Shown one piece after another: positions 37,500-50,908 of a stretch of DNA of 64,000 nt. The notes below the pieces were generated by a model. It was not told where the DNA came from. It saw nothing but the letters and a program-made list of their open reading frames with translations, and searched no databases. Position 1 is the first letter of the stretch, and each line of letters opens with the position of its first letter. The translations under genes and the position numbers were made by a program. This stretch comes from Druceiella hillmani (taxonomy: Eukaryota; Arthropoda; Insecta; Lepidoptera; Hepialidae), in the NCBI GenBank assembly GCA_039881145.1, contig JAYKKI010000091.1:2532001-2596000 (forward strand), written 5' to 3'.

Positions 37500-37860
37500 A
37501 CAGATTTTCTCTCGGCCCACGCTCCATTAGTACTTCGCTCCCTCAGTCGCGCACGAACACATTCAGCGCTTTGTCTACACGCAAAACTGGCCAGCAATAA
37601 CCATTAATATATCCGCAAATATTGTTTCAAAGATTACTCCTGGGCCGCAAGATTAATAACCGAGCGCCAGGTAAAAACATTAATATTTCACACGACCAGG
37701 TCTACGATGATTCAGTGCAAAGTGTTTCTTGTAGGACGCGCGGGACACTGACGGTGATTGCGTCAATTTGTAAAGCTGAGTAATTTAGCGCTCTCATACT
37801 AATTAATATCCCGTCGGAGCTGAAGGCGGACCATAATCGCAAAGCTAGATTGATGTCGTC
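37500..37860. promoter_or_regulatory. GC-richer island dense in homeodomain-type cores
   Basis: About 360 bases have raised GC content and repeated TAAT/ATTA cores: CTCCATTAGT, ACCATTAATATAT, GATTAATAACC, ACATTAATATT and CTAATTAATATC. CpG-rich pieces (GGACGCGCGGGACAC) alternate with them. The open frame 37850-38056 starts at its edge and shows no domain. Clustered homeodomain cores are typical of developmental enhancers but also frequent by chance in AT-rich DNA; this is inference. Confidence 0.3.
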
Positions 37861-40376
37861 GCTCCAAGCGGACCTCTATGCAATTACTTGCTGTTCTGTT
37901 TCGGAATTTATCCTCGATTTTATCCTACTTTCTCGTATCGCTCTTGTTAATGAGCGAGTGGAGCTTTTCAAATTACCTATTATGGAGGAAGGAATTAAAA
38001 AATTATGCACTGTACGAATAAAAAGACAAATTGCCGAAGATGTAAGCGTTGTCTAAACGATATTCGTATCTAGGTGAAACCATTGTCCCGACAATTTCTT
38101 GAGAGGAAAAATTTAATACGAAATACGGGACAACTTATTCTCGACCAAGTTTCACGGAAAACCTTTTTTGGTTAACATAGAAGATTGTTCAGACATTAAA
38201 ATATTCTAAAGTGACGGTGTGATTGATTATTTTAAAAGTAATGAAGAAGTTATCAAACGGTACTATAATCAAAATATAGTATTTGCCAAAATCTCCTTAT
38301 AATTATTTAATTACTCTCACCTCATAAAGTACGTTTCATAAACAAATATGACCAAAATAATCTTATTTTAAAACGATTTACAAAAATATATCCTACTTAA
38401 AATCCAGCGATTTCAACCATAGTCCTACTTTGAAAAACATAGTCGCAAATAACAAAACTCAGAACTCATCCACTGTGCTGTTTCATCCCCGTTCAACTTC
38501 GCAACCCTCCGTTTAATCCCGCCAGACCGTTACATTTTCTTCAACTTAAATTAAAATTGAAACTTCTAAAAACGTCCGTTTATCTTTTGTTGTACCCAAT
38601 TAAGAGATTATTTTCGTTTATAACTTCCTCAAAACTTCCCTAAACTTTGCAGGTAATAGGGACATTAAAACAACAGCAGATCGGTTCGTTAATTAGGAGC
38701 TTATTTTAAGAAATTATCCGACAGTATCAATGTAAATTTAAAAGCTTATGTTAATAAAATTCTAACACTACCACGCTTTAATTTTTTTTTAATCCAAATC
38801 AAAAAACTTTTTCATGTTAACTTTGGTAATATATAGATTTTTTTTAAGTTATATTAGAAAATACAAAATCGTTCTCTTCAATTCGTAAGGGTGAAAATAA
38901 TAATGCTCAATAAATATGTTACATCTATCATTCCTTGTTAAAATAAGTCTTGTGTAAAATATCAATGGTTGTTTACTGTCCAGATCTACTTCGATAACTT
39001 TGTCGCATAATACGTGATGTAGCTACGTAAATATATCGTTAAGCAATCCGTCCGAATATATCTCTGAACAAATATAAAATGGTCACACGTGCAGATATAA
39101 AATTCGCAACAATTTCTTTTCATATGATTTGCGAGAATATCGTTATTGATTCGAAGAAAAAAGCAATTTCATTTAGATTATTATATTTTTTTTACCTTCG
39201 CAGCCTGCTACATCTGTACATCTGCCGATCTATATATCACAAATAAGGACAACGCCTATGGCAACAATCAAAACATAAGTATTTATTTAGGTTACCGATT
39301 GTAGCAAATATCGCCAGGCCAGTAACACACATCTGTGTCTATTCACAATGCGTACGATGGGCAGGTCGGTTTTAAGGAAATGCTGGTCACGTAGAGACAA
39401 AGATCTCTTATTCGCAGGTCGCAACGTGAAAGAACCTAAACCATGTGTTTTTATCAAGTGAATAAGTTGTATACATACGTAAAATAGGCTAAGATATATC
39501 CCAATCATGATAGCAAGACAATTAGACTGACGTGTTTTGTAGGATTCCATATAAAGACGTCGGGTTCTGTAACATACCTACCTACCAATGTGTACACTTT
39601 TCATTATTCATTTTTACTATCAGTTATTGGTTCATTTATCGACTAGTGTAATGAAATTGACACAGGTATATTTTTTAATGGATATAAATGTTTCGTTAAT
39701 TAACGTAGGGGGATTGTAATTTTTGACTCATCGGTCGGAATGTGGTTTGAATTGGCTTTATAATGGAGATAAATAATTTTTTTAATAAAAGTGCATTTCC
39801 AACTACGCTAATCGATAGGTTATAATTATCTAAATTAAAAATCGTTAAGTGACATATTTCGCTAGACTCTGTGGATTTGTTTATAGAACAAAACATAAAA
39901 CACATATTTACAAGACATTTTGACCAATCGCACTTTGTGGCCAACTACCTAAATATTATTATATGAGAGTTCCTCAACAACTTGACTCCTGCGTTAACAG
40001 AGAACAATATGAATAAATACATATTAACCAATGAAGTTTCTAAAACTTCAATTGCTACAAGGATTCAAATAAGGCTGATTTTCTCATAATTCTGAACAAT
40101 AAATTTGGTAAATGTGAAAAAACCGAACCATTTCTTAAATAATCAGTTTCAAAATTGAAGATTTAAAAAAATTAAATTTTTTTTATTGTATATAGAATAT
40201 CTTCAAAACATTCATTTAATCAATCTACTATAGAAATATAAAACTTTAATAATTAATTTTTTTTTTCAAAATTCTATATCATTAAAGATCAACTGTAACG
40301 GTCGTGATTTATCACATTATTGTGATTAGAAAGAAGTAAAAAGCGAATTTATGAAAAACGTGTTTTTCTACGTGTG

Positions 40377-40390
40377 TGTATATATATATA

Positions 40391-40466
<76 letters not shown>

Positions 40467-40470
40467 TATG
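40377..40470. repeat. (AT)n microsatellite
   Basis: A run of TA/AT dinucleotides with three small interruptions, preceded by GTGTGTGTA. Confidence 0.97.
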
Positions 40471-42474
40471 TTTTATTTTTAAAATGGCTATTTTACTATT
40501 GACGATTTCAATCCGACCATCACTTTAAAAAGATTTCACTTTCTCTCAAGGATTTTTGTTTTTTTTACCTATAAATATAGTTGTTTACCTAGCGATAAAA
40601 ATGACTACTGATAGCGAAGAATACAACATACGACATAGGTATATAAAACCGTTTATAGTTTCAAATATTTCTCTCCTGTAATAGAGAACCAGATAATCAG
40701 ATTTCTAAGTCAAAGTTTTTTTAGGAAAAAGATATAAGTAAAAATAATTTAACTGCCAATAAATAACAGTTGTTTCTAGAAATGACACGGTTTAGATAGG
40801 TCTATATCATAGGGAAAAAGTTGTCAAATTGTACAGTAAAATTACTATAGTTATATAATTAGTAGTTCAAATTGTACAGTAATTTCATCCACTTAAATTT
40901 AAAATTAAATATTATGGGAAAAATCTTTCTTTGAACAGATAATACTTTTATGACTTACATCGACAAAACCGCGATTTTTTTATACGCCGTACAGAAAATA
41001 AGCGATATAAATAGAACGATTTGTTTATCTGAATAATTACGAAATAATTACGAATTATAGATAATTTTTTTACGACGAATTATAGTTAATTAGAAATAAA
41101 TACGAATTTAATGAACTTTCCCTTTTTACTACAAAACAAACAATTTTTTATATTCAGGTTTGCAAATGAAAAAAAAAATTACGTTTAAAGCATTGTTTTT
41201 AAGACTTCAGAAATTATATTTGACTTATTGCAGCCGCTTGCTGCGAAGCTCGTTTTTACGAACGTAAACAAAATGTAGAATGACAGAGGACAAGATAATT
41301 TTGTATAATTATTTTCGCGTACCGTGAATTTTTTTTCATATTTATCTTTAGGTTTTTAAACTTTTCTTGGACAAAGGTATGTCAACAAATAAAATTCAAT
41401 TATTATAATATGAAAAATACCTATTCAAATATTTTCTCTATTACTCTAACTTTAGATAAACTTGAATGTAAATTATAAAAAAATAAAAAATTAAAATACG
41501 ACAAAATCATAAAAATACGTGAAACAGCATGTGTTGAAAGTTTGTATATTAGAAGCAAGATATTTTCAAGTACTGTATTACAATAAAATAAAACTATAAT
41601 TTTTATTTAAAAGTGAAAATATAGTATTGATAAAAATAATAAATAAAAATTGATGTTGATTAATGGAAGACGTGTTTAAAATAACTTTTTCTTTCAACAT
41701 CTTTTCTTTTGACTCGGTCGGTAACATTTTAACCGACTTTTGTAAGATATTTTTAAGCAAATATTACATTTTTCACCAATTATATTTAACTTCAAGCAAA
41801 ATTTTACATGCCAAATATCGCAATAATTATAAACAAATAGCAATTTGTATCATGAATTAATAATAAAAAAATGATTAAGAATCAAATCAAGCGTAACGAG
41901 AGCCCGATCGATATTTTTGCTCTAATTTAAATTAAGTTAATTTTATTGGCATTCCTTCAAAATTTTTGATGAATATTATTCAATAAGCCTTAGATAATAA
42001 TCGTTTTAATAAAATAATACTAGCGAATTTTATCAATTAATACAAATTTAAACACAAAATACGAAAAAATCGATTGAAATTCCCAAAAAGTCTCCAACTT
42101 ATAAACTTAATAAATAAAAAAGAAAAGGCAAAATATCATACATTTTTGGAGACATTTTTAGAATAGTTTAAAACTGTGAAAACGTTTAAAATTATTTAAA
42201 AAGAAAAAGTTCATCATTAGGTTTAATTCGAAAAAAAATCTTTGTAAATTTAAATAACACGGTATTTAAAATTATTTTTGTCTCGATATTAATTATTATA
42301 ATCACTCTTAAAATAAAAGTTTTTGCGTACACACAGTTGTCTGTGTGTATGTGTATGCACATAAAATTTTCAACCGAATTCTCTGAAATACTCCACACTT
42401 AATCTCTACTCCCTAGCAACAATACTTAAGGGGGTGGTAATTCCCGCTCCAGGGAGTGGAGTACCTCCGTAAAA

Positions 42475-42580
42475 TCGAGCAATGTTTTATACTCTTAAAC
42501 CGAGCAATATTATGTACTCTTTTAAACCGAGCAATATTATTTACTCTTTTAAACTGAGCTATATTATATACTCTTTTCTT
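42475..42580. repeat. Short tandem repeat, four units of about 26 bases
   Basis: Four successive units follow the pattern CGAGCAATATTAT, then TACTCTTTTAAAC. The outer units are more diverged (CGAGCAATGTTTTATAC at the start, TGAGCTATATTATATAC at the end). Confidence 0.85.
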
Positions 42581-44240
42581 AAAGACTAGCTAAGTATCTG
42601 GTACTTATATAATCATTCATAGAAGAACATATAGTAATTTTACAACATAACAGAAAATTAATAGGATCCTTTAGAACTACTTCATCGTTACGTTTTTAAA
42701 AAAGGCCACATTAAAACTGTGCGACATAATTACTCGTTCATTAATGGTACCTCACAATAGCAATGTAAATAATATGTTACTGAACGTTTCTCCATTTAAA
42801 TGTTATCTTATTTTATTAAACGATTGTATAAAATGTTTCCGTCTAACATTGTAATCGTTGAATCGTTGAATCTCAGTTGGTATATATATATGCACTGCAT
42901 ATTTGACCGTAAACAACGATCGTAAGTTCAGTTGTATGGAAATAAGTGAGACGATAGTAATATATACATAATTTACTTCCTGAATAACGTTTTAATAAAT
43001 CCAAATAAGGCGATTAAACTCAAGTGCAAAATTTTCAGCTTTAACTGTTTGGAAACTTGTGAAAATTCCGTCTCTTATACTAATTCATCGAACGCATTGT
43101 ATATTTCAAACAGCGTTACAAAAATACGCATTCAAAAGAAGTCTTAAAAAGTATTTTTCCATCTTTATTCATAACTAATATTATTGTCTCGTTTTCTTCT
43201 CATATCGTAAAGTTTTTATATTCTCGTCGATACACAGGTTGGCCCATTTACAATGATCAAGAAAAAAAATTTAGGTGAAGAACATCATGTCGTTAAAAAA
43301 AATTAATTCCTCCTAAATCAATGGTTTAAAAGTTTCGATTTGTTTTCGTTCGAAAACTATAACATTAAATCAAATGCAATTTGGTATGGAAGCAGCACAA
43401 TCATTTAGCAAGCATACATTGATGTATATTTTGTTTGTTATTATAGCGAAATCATTTAGTAAGCATACAATGATGTTTATTCTTAGCTTCTATTATTGTT
43501 TCAAACTTTAATTTTATTTTTTCTGTTCCCAAAACAAAAAAATACATTTTAAAAAATCACTGTCATAAAATCTATACAACTATAGTCCATTCAATTTCAA
43601 GAGAGAATGTATGTAAACAATCGAATTTGACAGTTAAAATATGGTTGGCACAAATATAATAGTCGATCAGCTGACGACTATTTATAAAATTCATTGCGTT
43701 ATTCCCGGAGTATTATTTAAGTATTATATAATCAAAACATTACTTCTTCGGAAAGACTTCAGAAAGTTTCGCTATAAAAAATGTTATAAATATAAGTATT
43801 ATACCATTATTTTACTGATACAAATTGTGAAATCATGGTAAAAATGGACAACCCTCCATTTTTTTGCGAAATTAGCAGGCGTTTCAAATATTTTGTAAAA
43901 ACAATCGAAATTTCGACACTGAAAAAGCCCAGAGCATACATGCTATTCATCAATTTTATAGGGCGTTAGAGTGAGATAACGACAACGTGTCACCTTATTT
44001 CTAGATTTGATTCGTTATATACAGATATACTTATGTTATATTTGGCAAATAGATAATTAAACAAACATTTTGACATGTTATTTTCTTTTCAAATAAGTGT
44101 TGGTATTACAATATTTTCCAATGTAACGTACAATATTATATACGCACTTTAGGATAATGTTTTTATGAAAACTAAGTTTTTACTCTTATTCGATGCATAT
44201 TTTCGTTGATTAATGTTAATATCCATTATTAGATCGCCGC

Positions 44241-44725
44241 TCATATAAGGATAAGATGGCCATTTAATTTCCGGGTCATTTTCCCTCTCCTTTTACCTTT
44301 TTCGTTACATTTTTCTTTTTTCTCGTGTAAATTTTTCTTTTTCGTTTCTTGTTTCTTCATTTTCTTGCCACAAGGATTGCAAAAATTGTTGAATGGAGTG
44401 CAATTTTCGAGCAGCCATAATTTACAAAAAATACATTGCAGCTAATCTTCTAATTTTTCAGTCTCGTATTAATTTTCGCCACATCCAACGCAATCATATA
44501 TATTATCTTCGGAAACAAAATTTTCATTGGCATTAGCCAATCTATCATTTCTTCTTCCTAAGAACTTCAATCTAATTTAATTTTTTGGTTTTTAATATCA
44601 AGTTTTTTCTTCATAATCTTACTATTTTTACTTTCCTTTTCCTTTCTTTCACTAATATAATCCGGAGATGTGATTACCTTTGCTATTTGCTTGAACCATT
44701 TCCGAAAGCCGGTAAGTAATTTTAC
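44241..44725 (-). pseudogene. Zinc-finger coding relic, similar to pogo/Tigger-type transposase tails
   Basis: Read on the minus strand, an open segment from about 44725 gives FRKWFKQIAKVITSPDYIS, followed by a Lys/Glu-rich stretch ending in a stop near 44580. After a frame change comes NENFVSEDNIYDCVGCGEN and, after two in-frame stops, LQCIFCKLWL with ENC and FCNPCGKK. A basic tail then runs uninterrupted to a stop at 44241-44243. The CxxC, CxxC, C, CxxC spacing and the QC..C..W....C core resemble the PHD-like C-terminal finger of insect pogo/Tigger- or Jerky-like transposases; the usual His position reads Leu. The DDE domain was not found upstream. A host zinc-finger pseudogene is the alternative. 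Confidence 0.5.
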
Positions 44726-44852
44726 AACTAACTTACTAACTAACTTTGAACCCGTTCAGATGCAGGATTCTCAAATATCATTAAAATGACTTCAATGACT
44801 CTGTCACTTTTAAGATTATCAGACGTGTAAGCATAATCTGGAAAGTATAATC

Positions 44853-44896
44853 TGCAATCTAAATTTAGCACCACTTGTTGCCAAATTTAGATTGCA
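44853..44896. repeat. 14-bp-arm hairpin
   Basis: TGCAATCTAAATTT at the left and AAATTTAGATTGCA at the right are perfect complements around a 16-base loop. It is close to the zinc-finger relic but not visibly part of it. Confidence 0.75.
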
Positions 44897-47800
44897 TGAA
44901 TTTGTTATTCGATTTGAGGATATGTTATCGACAGATTATTGTATTCAACGAAAAAACAGTAAAAACAACATCAATTTTTAAAATATTAACACTTCGAAAT
45001 ATCAATGTACTAACAAAATCTGAGATAAATTGAATCTCTGAAGTTAAAAATACTTATTTTTTTCAATAAAACAACGTATGCAGTAATATATAAGTTCGAG
45101 TAGCAATCGCTCACCAATCTTAGCTCACGACATCTAGAGCAGATAGTAAATATTTTCGGTTGACCGTTTCATCGGACAAGCCATATCAAACTACCCTACG
45201 CTAATTACTCCGGATGCCGAGAGCACAAACCTAGTTGCCAAAAATGCATTAGCGACATAGTATACTAATTAGAAAATAATAATTGAAATATTATTCTGAA
45301 AAAAAACATAGCTGCGATAAATATAACGTTTACCTCGTCTCAAAATCTTCGACAAATAATTAGATATTTATTTCAAATTAACACATCTATAATAATTTTT
45401 CTACTACTTAAATAATCTGAACAATTTTTGAATAGATATTAGAAAGAGAAGAAATGTAATGCCCATTTTGATGGCCTTGAGACTTAGTTAATATTATTAT
45501 AAAACCGTACTTTCGTCCGACTTTCGTAAAATCATCAGTTTATCAGATAAAAATGCCGATTTGTGCTTATGAATTTCGCGGGGCAATAAATAATATTCTC
45601 CATTCGGATATGTATGTTTGATAAAATTAAATTGTTAGTTTTTGTTTTGATGACAAGTAATCCGTATGATTATCTATCCGTTTGCCTGTCGCACAAACGC
45701 GAAACGAACAACTGTATTGAAGTAGATATATAAAAATGTACGTAGGACTAACAAATCTGAATTAATCCAAGCGCACAACTAGTATAATTATTTGCAATAT
45801 TCATTATTTATATGTTCACAAGGGTCACACTACTTGTCCAAAGGCATATAGATTCAAGAGATCAATTATATTTTTTTGTTTACCGTGTGCCTACGTATGG
45901 CAACTTACGTATTTGTACCACGTAAATACAATGCTTGCTTGCCACACTTACGCGGGATATTTCAAGACCCAATCGTTTATACCCTCAAAACCTTGGTTCT
46001 CAAAATTCATAAAGGAAACCTCTGTGGTAACTCGCATGGGTCATTAACCATTTGGCTAGGCTGCGTGTCAGAGAATCTCCAATTTGTAACTGTGAATTTG
46101 TGTCTGGTTTGAAGAAGGTGATCTAAATCATCTCATTTTTACACGACCATTGAATAATAGATTTCCTGCGTTTATTTACAAATTATTAAAATATAAAATT
46201 CAATTGCCCATTAACACAAAATCACTATTATCTATTGCCAACAAGCCCATTCTAAGATTAATTATTCAGTATAGAAGAAAGAACGACATCAAAATAAAGA
46301 ATATTTCATATTTATATTCGTGTTTATTTTTGTTTTGATGTTTGTAATTTTTTTATACGAATACATAATTTGTATATGCTTATTTTTACTCCTCTGTATA
46401 TTGTAATTTAATTTTTTTATTTTATTTAACTGTAGTGAACCTTTTACCTAATTTTTGTTTTACTACATAGTTTATTTTTTGTTAACAAACAGCAATGACA
46501 GTTATCCGAAATTTGATTAAATCAATGTCGCATAGCCTTTTTTCCACACTTGACATAGGCCAAGGTTCTCAATGGAGAGAACGAACGTCATATAATGAAA
46601 GATAAAGATCAAAGTAATGGTGATTAATCCGCGAGGTGTACCGCCGACTTGTCATTTTTCAATATTCCTCTCTAAATTTTTGGCGTTTCATAAAATGATT
46701 TTGTATTATATTAAGATTATATTATTATGTGTTATATAATGTTAAGTTCGTTGTGTTTTATGTGTAATATTTTTAAGTATAAGCGTAATTAAAATTGCGA
46801 ATGTTCCAAGCACAGTACCTATACAGAACACGATGCCGTCATATCACTGTAAAATAAATACAATCAAAATGATGTGGGTGTAAAAGAAATAATATGTGGC
46901 GAAGGAAAACGCTAGTTTTAAATGAAACGATGTCAAAAGATTTCTACTTTAAACAATGTCATTTAATAAGCCCCGGGGCATGGCTGAACAAACATTGTTT
47001 ATGTTGATATACGATGTAATAAATAGATTTATGATGAATATGTTCTGCGAATATGTTCTTTAATAGATATAACATATTCTGTAATACTATTCTTCAGTGA
47101 TGTCAGTAAAAGACCGGCCTAGCCGGCAATAGCATTCCAACATCTTTGAATACCGGTGTCCAAGCCCAGATTCATTGTAATGTAATTGTATATGTATGCA
47201 GTGTATTTTTTCTATGAAATATTGTATTTCGTTTATTTTTATACATTAGTCCGTTTTTAAAAAAATATTCTAATGATTACTCAAAAATTAATTTTTTGCG
47301 ATTACTTTGTAATAATTTTCTGTAGAACTTGACATTTAGTTAAACTACCATTTCTAACGAAATTTTTGGTACTATTTTATTATATGTTTTTATGTAACAA
47401 TAATACTTATAAATTGTTCGAAACACTTCATCTTACTTATAAGAATGTCTCTTAAATATAAAATATAACCTATATAATCTAAGTTACGTATGTATCCAGT
47501 GTAAATATGCACACTAAAGAAATATATTTTTTATCACATATACCAAATAAAGCCACATTAACTTACTAACGGGAATGTGAGAAGAGTTCACAATACCAGA
47601 ACTGTCAAATCTGATTGTTTATAAATATTCTCTTTTCAAATTAAATGGAATATAGAGTACATCACTATGATTTTCTATCTAGATTGTTACCATACAATAA
47701 GAGAGTTTTTAAAATCATAAGGAAATCTCTAGTCTAATCATATATTGTTTTTTATGTATACAAAAATCGCTCACTGCATGCTTGTTATATGACTATTCTA

Positions 47801-48103
47801 CTTCCTTGTCAAATTTCATGTCATTTAGTGGACTAGTTTTCAAAGAGATTTGTGTGACTGGAGTAAAGATTTAAAAAAAAAAGAAAAAGTATCATAACTT
47901 CCAAACCATTGACTTTCGCGGAACTAATGTTTTTTTTTCAAATAACTTGTCATGGTGTTCTCTACCTAAACAAATGTTTGAACTATTGTAAGTAGGCCAC
48001 ATGTATAATTAACAGCGTTACACGGACGGAAATTATTTTTGTAGAAGCGCGACTATTATATACTTCCTATTAAAGCAAATAAAACGAGTAGCTTCGTTTC
48101 ATA

Positions 48104-48193
48104 TCGTTGACTCCACGACGCGCGACGCGGTGTGATATTTGTTGCGCGGCGTGATATTCGTTGACTCCACGACGCGCGACGCGGCGTGATATT
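48104..48193. repeat. GC-rich direct repeat, 54-base period
   Basis: The 36-base block TCGTTGACTCCACGACGC... through GTGATATT occurs at 48104-48139 and again at 48158-48193 with one difference. A third partial copy (GCGCGGCGTGATATT) lies between them. It is rich in CpG, in contrast to the AT-rich flanks. Confidence 0.88.
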
Positions 48194-48272
48194 CTCCAAA
48201 CCATAAGGTTTGGAGAATACCAATATCAATATATGCTTTTGTTGGAATATTATTATTCCAACAAAAGCATAA
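48191..48272. repeat. Two adjacent hairpins
   Basis: ATTCTCCAAACC/GGTTTGGAGAAT with a 4-base loop (48191-48218) is followed by ATGCTTTTGTTGGAATA and its complement with a 4-base loop (about 48232-48270). The first overlaps the end of the GC-rich direct repeat. Confidence 0.88.
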
Positions 48273-50417
48273 CAAATGTTATTATTAAATTACCTTGTGA
48301 CACTTCATGGCTATTTTACATACATTTCTCTCGAATATAATACCAGAATTGTTGACTTCTATAAAGTGTGCGTTTCAACGAGTAACACAGAAATCGATAA
48401 AGTTTGTTTTACACACCTTCACGATAGTATCTCGATCGTATTTCTCAATCAATGATTAAAATTAAAGAATAATTTTTAGAGCTAAAATTTAAACGAAAAC
48501 GTTTGTCTTCATTCAAGAGACGGGAAAAAAATTAGAAGTATCCGTTTGATTTAAAAAAAAACATGGAATGACTGGTCACCCTACCTAACGCTGGAATGTT
48601 TCTAATCCGTATTGAAAAATGTGTGACAAGTTTAAAATGTCGTTATATTTATCAATCGTCATTACTTATAATGAGTTTACAAAAAATCTTCATTTTACAC
48701 AAACTTCAATACATTAATAGAATTTCTCTATTTCTACTTCGCGAAATAAGTGTATTTTGTGAAATAAGATTGTAATCTTTTCTCATACGGGTTTAGCACC
48801 GTGATAATGAACGTAATTTTTTTTATTTAGTGTACCAATTAACTTCTGTTTGTAATCTTTGTTTGTCCAATAAATTTTGGCAATACACCGCTGAAAGTTG
48901 CACGTTGTTCTTAGATTTTGTAAACTTTCACATTAGTATTTCACCAAAAATTCAAACTTTACAAATACACTTGTAAATTATTGCGGTCAGACAGCCATTT
49001 TCTTGTAAACTGGACAGACACGGAAAACCCATACTTTCTAAGCGCCCGGCGCTAACTGAATTAATTTTGTTTCTGCTCTGTTTTACCTGCGCACGTGAGG
49101 GTCCGCAGTAACAGGTTGATTTTCATTTGTCGGTGATGCGCGGCTAATTTAAAATAGTGGTATAAACATAATTTTTTTATTTACCAAGGGAATGTTAGCT
49201 AAATTTAAAAAAAATTGTTTTTTTTTTGTTATTACATGATATAGTTGCCGATTCTTAATTGCTCCTTAAAATTTAATCATTGGCCAAAATGTAACCTACT
49301 AAATTTTAGACACTTTCGCAAGAGTATTGTTACCATCCTAATCAATATATCCTAATATTGTTTATATTATATAACTAAAGACTTCTCCCGCTAATAAAAA
49401 AACAACCAATGGTGTGCCGGAACACGCATTATGTCGGGTTCCGTAACTTTTTATATCTCTTGAAATTGTTCAATCCAAGTATTTGAAATAATTTTGAATT
49501 GAAAGTTCTAATAGAATATGCTTTACATTTAAATCAACATTCCTTTTAAGATTGTCAAATAGAAAAGGTTAAAGATAATGGCAGACAATTTATTTATTAA
49601 GTACTTTAAAACATAAATATTCCGTAAATGGGTAAACGAAACTTCTGTTCAACTTTAAAAAACTTATTTCACTCGATAGGTTGCATCTGAAGGTCTACGT
49701 GCAATATTTGAAACAGGAGGGTGTGGAACTATAGAAACTTTGAAGCTGCATAGACGAATGGATGGACATGACAAAGTCATAAGAGTTCTTTGTTTAACCA
49801 CAGAGTCATAAAAATAGTCAATACAATATTTTATACCTAATAAAATTGTAGGGTGCCTGTGCTCGTATACTAAATATATATTTCTTTTTAAATATTGGAT
49901 ATATGCTATCCACACTTGATACGAAAAAAGTTTTTTTAAAAATTCATTTATATCTTAACTGTATCGTTGTCATCTGAACAGTTGTATTAATTAGTGAAAT
50001 AAATATTATAATAATTTAAAATATATAAAAGTAATTTTATTACATCTTATAAATCATACGCGCAAAGTTGCGAGCAAAAGTTGTTGGTATTCAGTGTACA
50101 CTTGCGGCTCGCATATATACATATAAATATATATAAAAAACAGTAAAAACTAATATAAAATACACTCATGTCTATATATACTTTTCCATTATATTATAAA
50201 AACTTCTCAAGTGAGCCGAATAAGACGGTCGAGCTTATCTTGGTTCGACAATTACAAAATAATAGATTACGCGCTAACAGGAAAATACCCAACAACGACA
50301 GTGTATAGTTAGGACGAAGGTCTGAAAACGAATAACATTATACCTATGTTCAAGAATGCTTCAGCGACTACGGCTGTAGTGATAATTTTTCCTTGTCCAC
50401 TCATTACTTACTTTAAA

Positions 50418-50419
<2 letters not shown>

Positions 50420-50467
<48 letters not shown>

Positions 50468-50510
50468 GTACATACACATACATATATATGTATGTGTATG
50501 TACGTATATA
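50420..50510. repeat. (AT)n tract ending in a perfect 50-bp palindrome
   Basis: An AT run (50420-50466) leads into a perfect palindrome at 50461-50510 made of TATATACGTACATACACATA and its reverse complement, joined through CATATATATG. Confidence 0.95.
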
Positions 50511-50908
50511 TACGGCCACCTCTAATATCTAATCTATAAAGATAGATATTATTTAGATTATATAAAAAGAAATGTGGAAATACGATATTTTCAATAATTT
50601 TACTTTATTCTCGTTACCTTAGACTTTTTCTTTCACTGTCCGGCGCAATAGCGTAGGCGTAGGTTGTGTTTTAGTAAATAGGTCATGTTACAACAAACAT
50701 ATCCAACGCCTACGCATTGGCACTTAATATGTACAAAAACTAAATTCAGCCGGAAATTACACTCAACAAAACGAAATACTGACAAGACTATAATTAATTA
50801 AGTACTAATGGCTCCCTACAAACTCAGTTGAAACACGGGAGCATATTTGGAACAAGAAGAAATATACAGCTTCAATAATTAAGTCAAATACTAATACGCC
50901 AATACGCT

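Larger units (their letters stand above)
29434..44240. other. Long non-coding stretch
   Basis: Nearly 15 kb without a recognisable gene. Open frames up to 99 codons (for example 30174-30464, 34485-34784 and 35802-36162 on either strand) show no family motif and no coding-like composition. It contains an inverted-repeat cluster (30603-31414), three GC-richer islands (32790-33125, 35520-35700, 37500-37860), the AT tract at 40377-40470 and a tandem repeat at 42475-42580. TTTCGTTGGTGAAAGTA occurs at 29973 and 32309, a short dispersed repeat of unknown nature. Confidence 0.5.
44726..50904. other. AT-rich non-coding stretch
   Basis: No gene recognised. Open frames at 45876-46338 and 49664-49915 lack motifs. 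It contains a small hairpin (44853-44896), a GC-rich tandem repeat with two hairpins (48104-48272), an AT tract and palindrome (50420-50510), and an imperfect inverted repeat at 50641-50730 built on GCGTAGGCGT. The gypsy-type element begins at its right edge. Confidence 0.55.
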
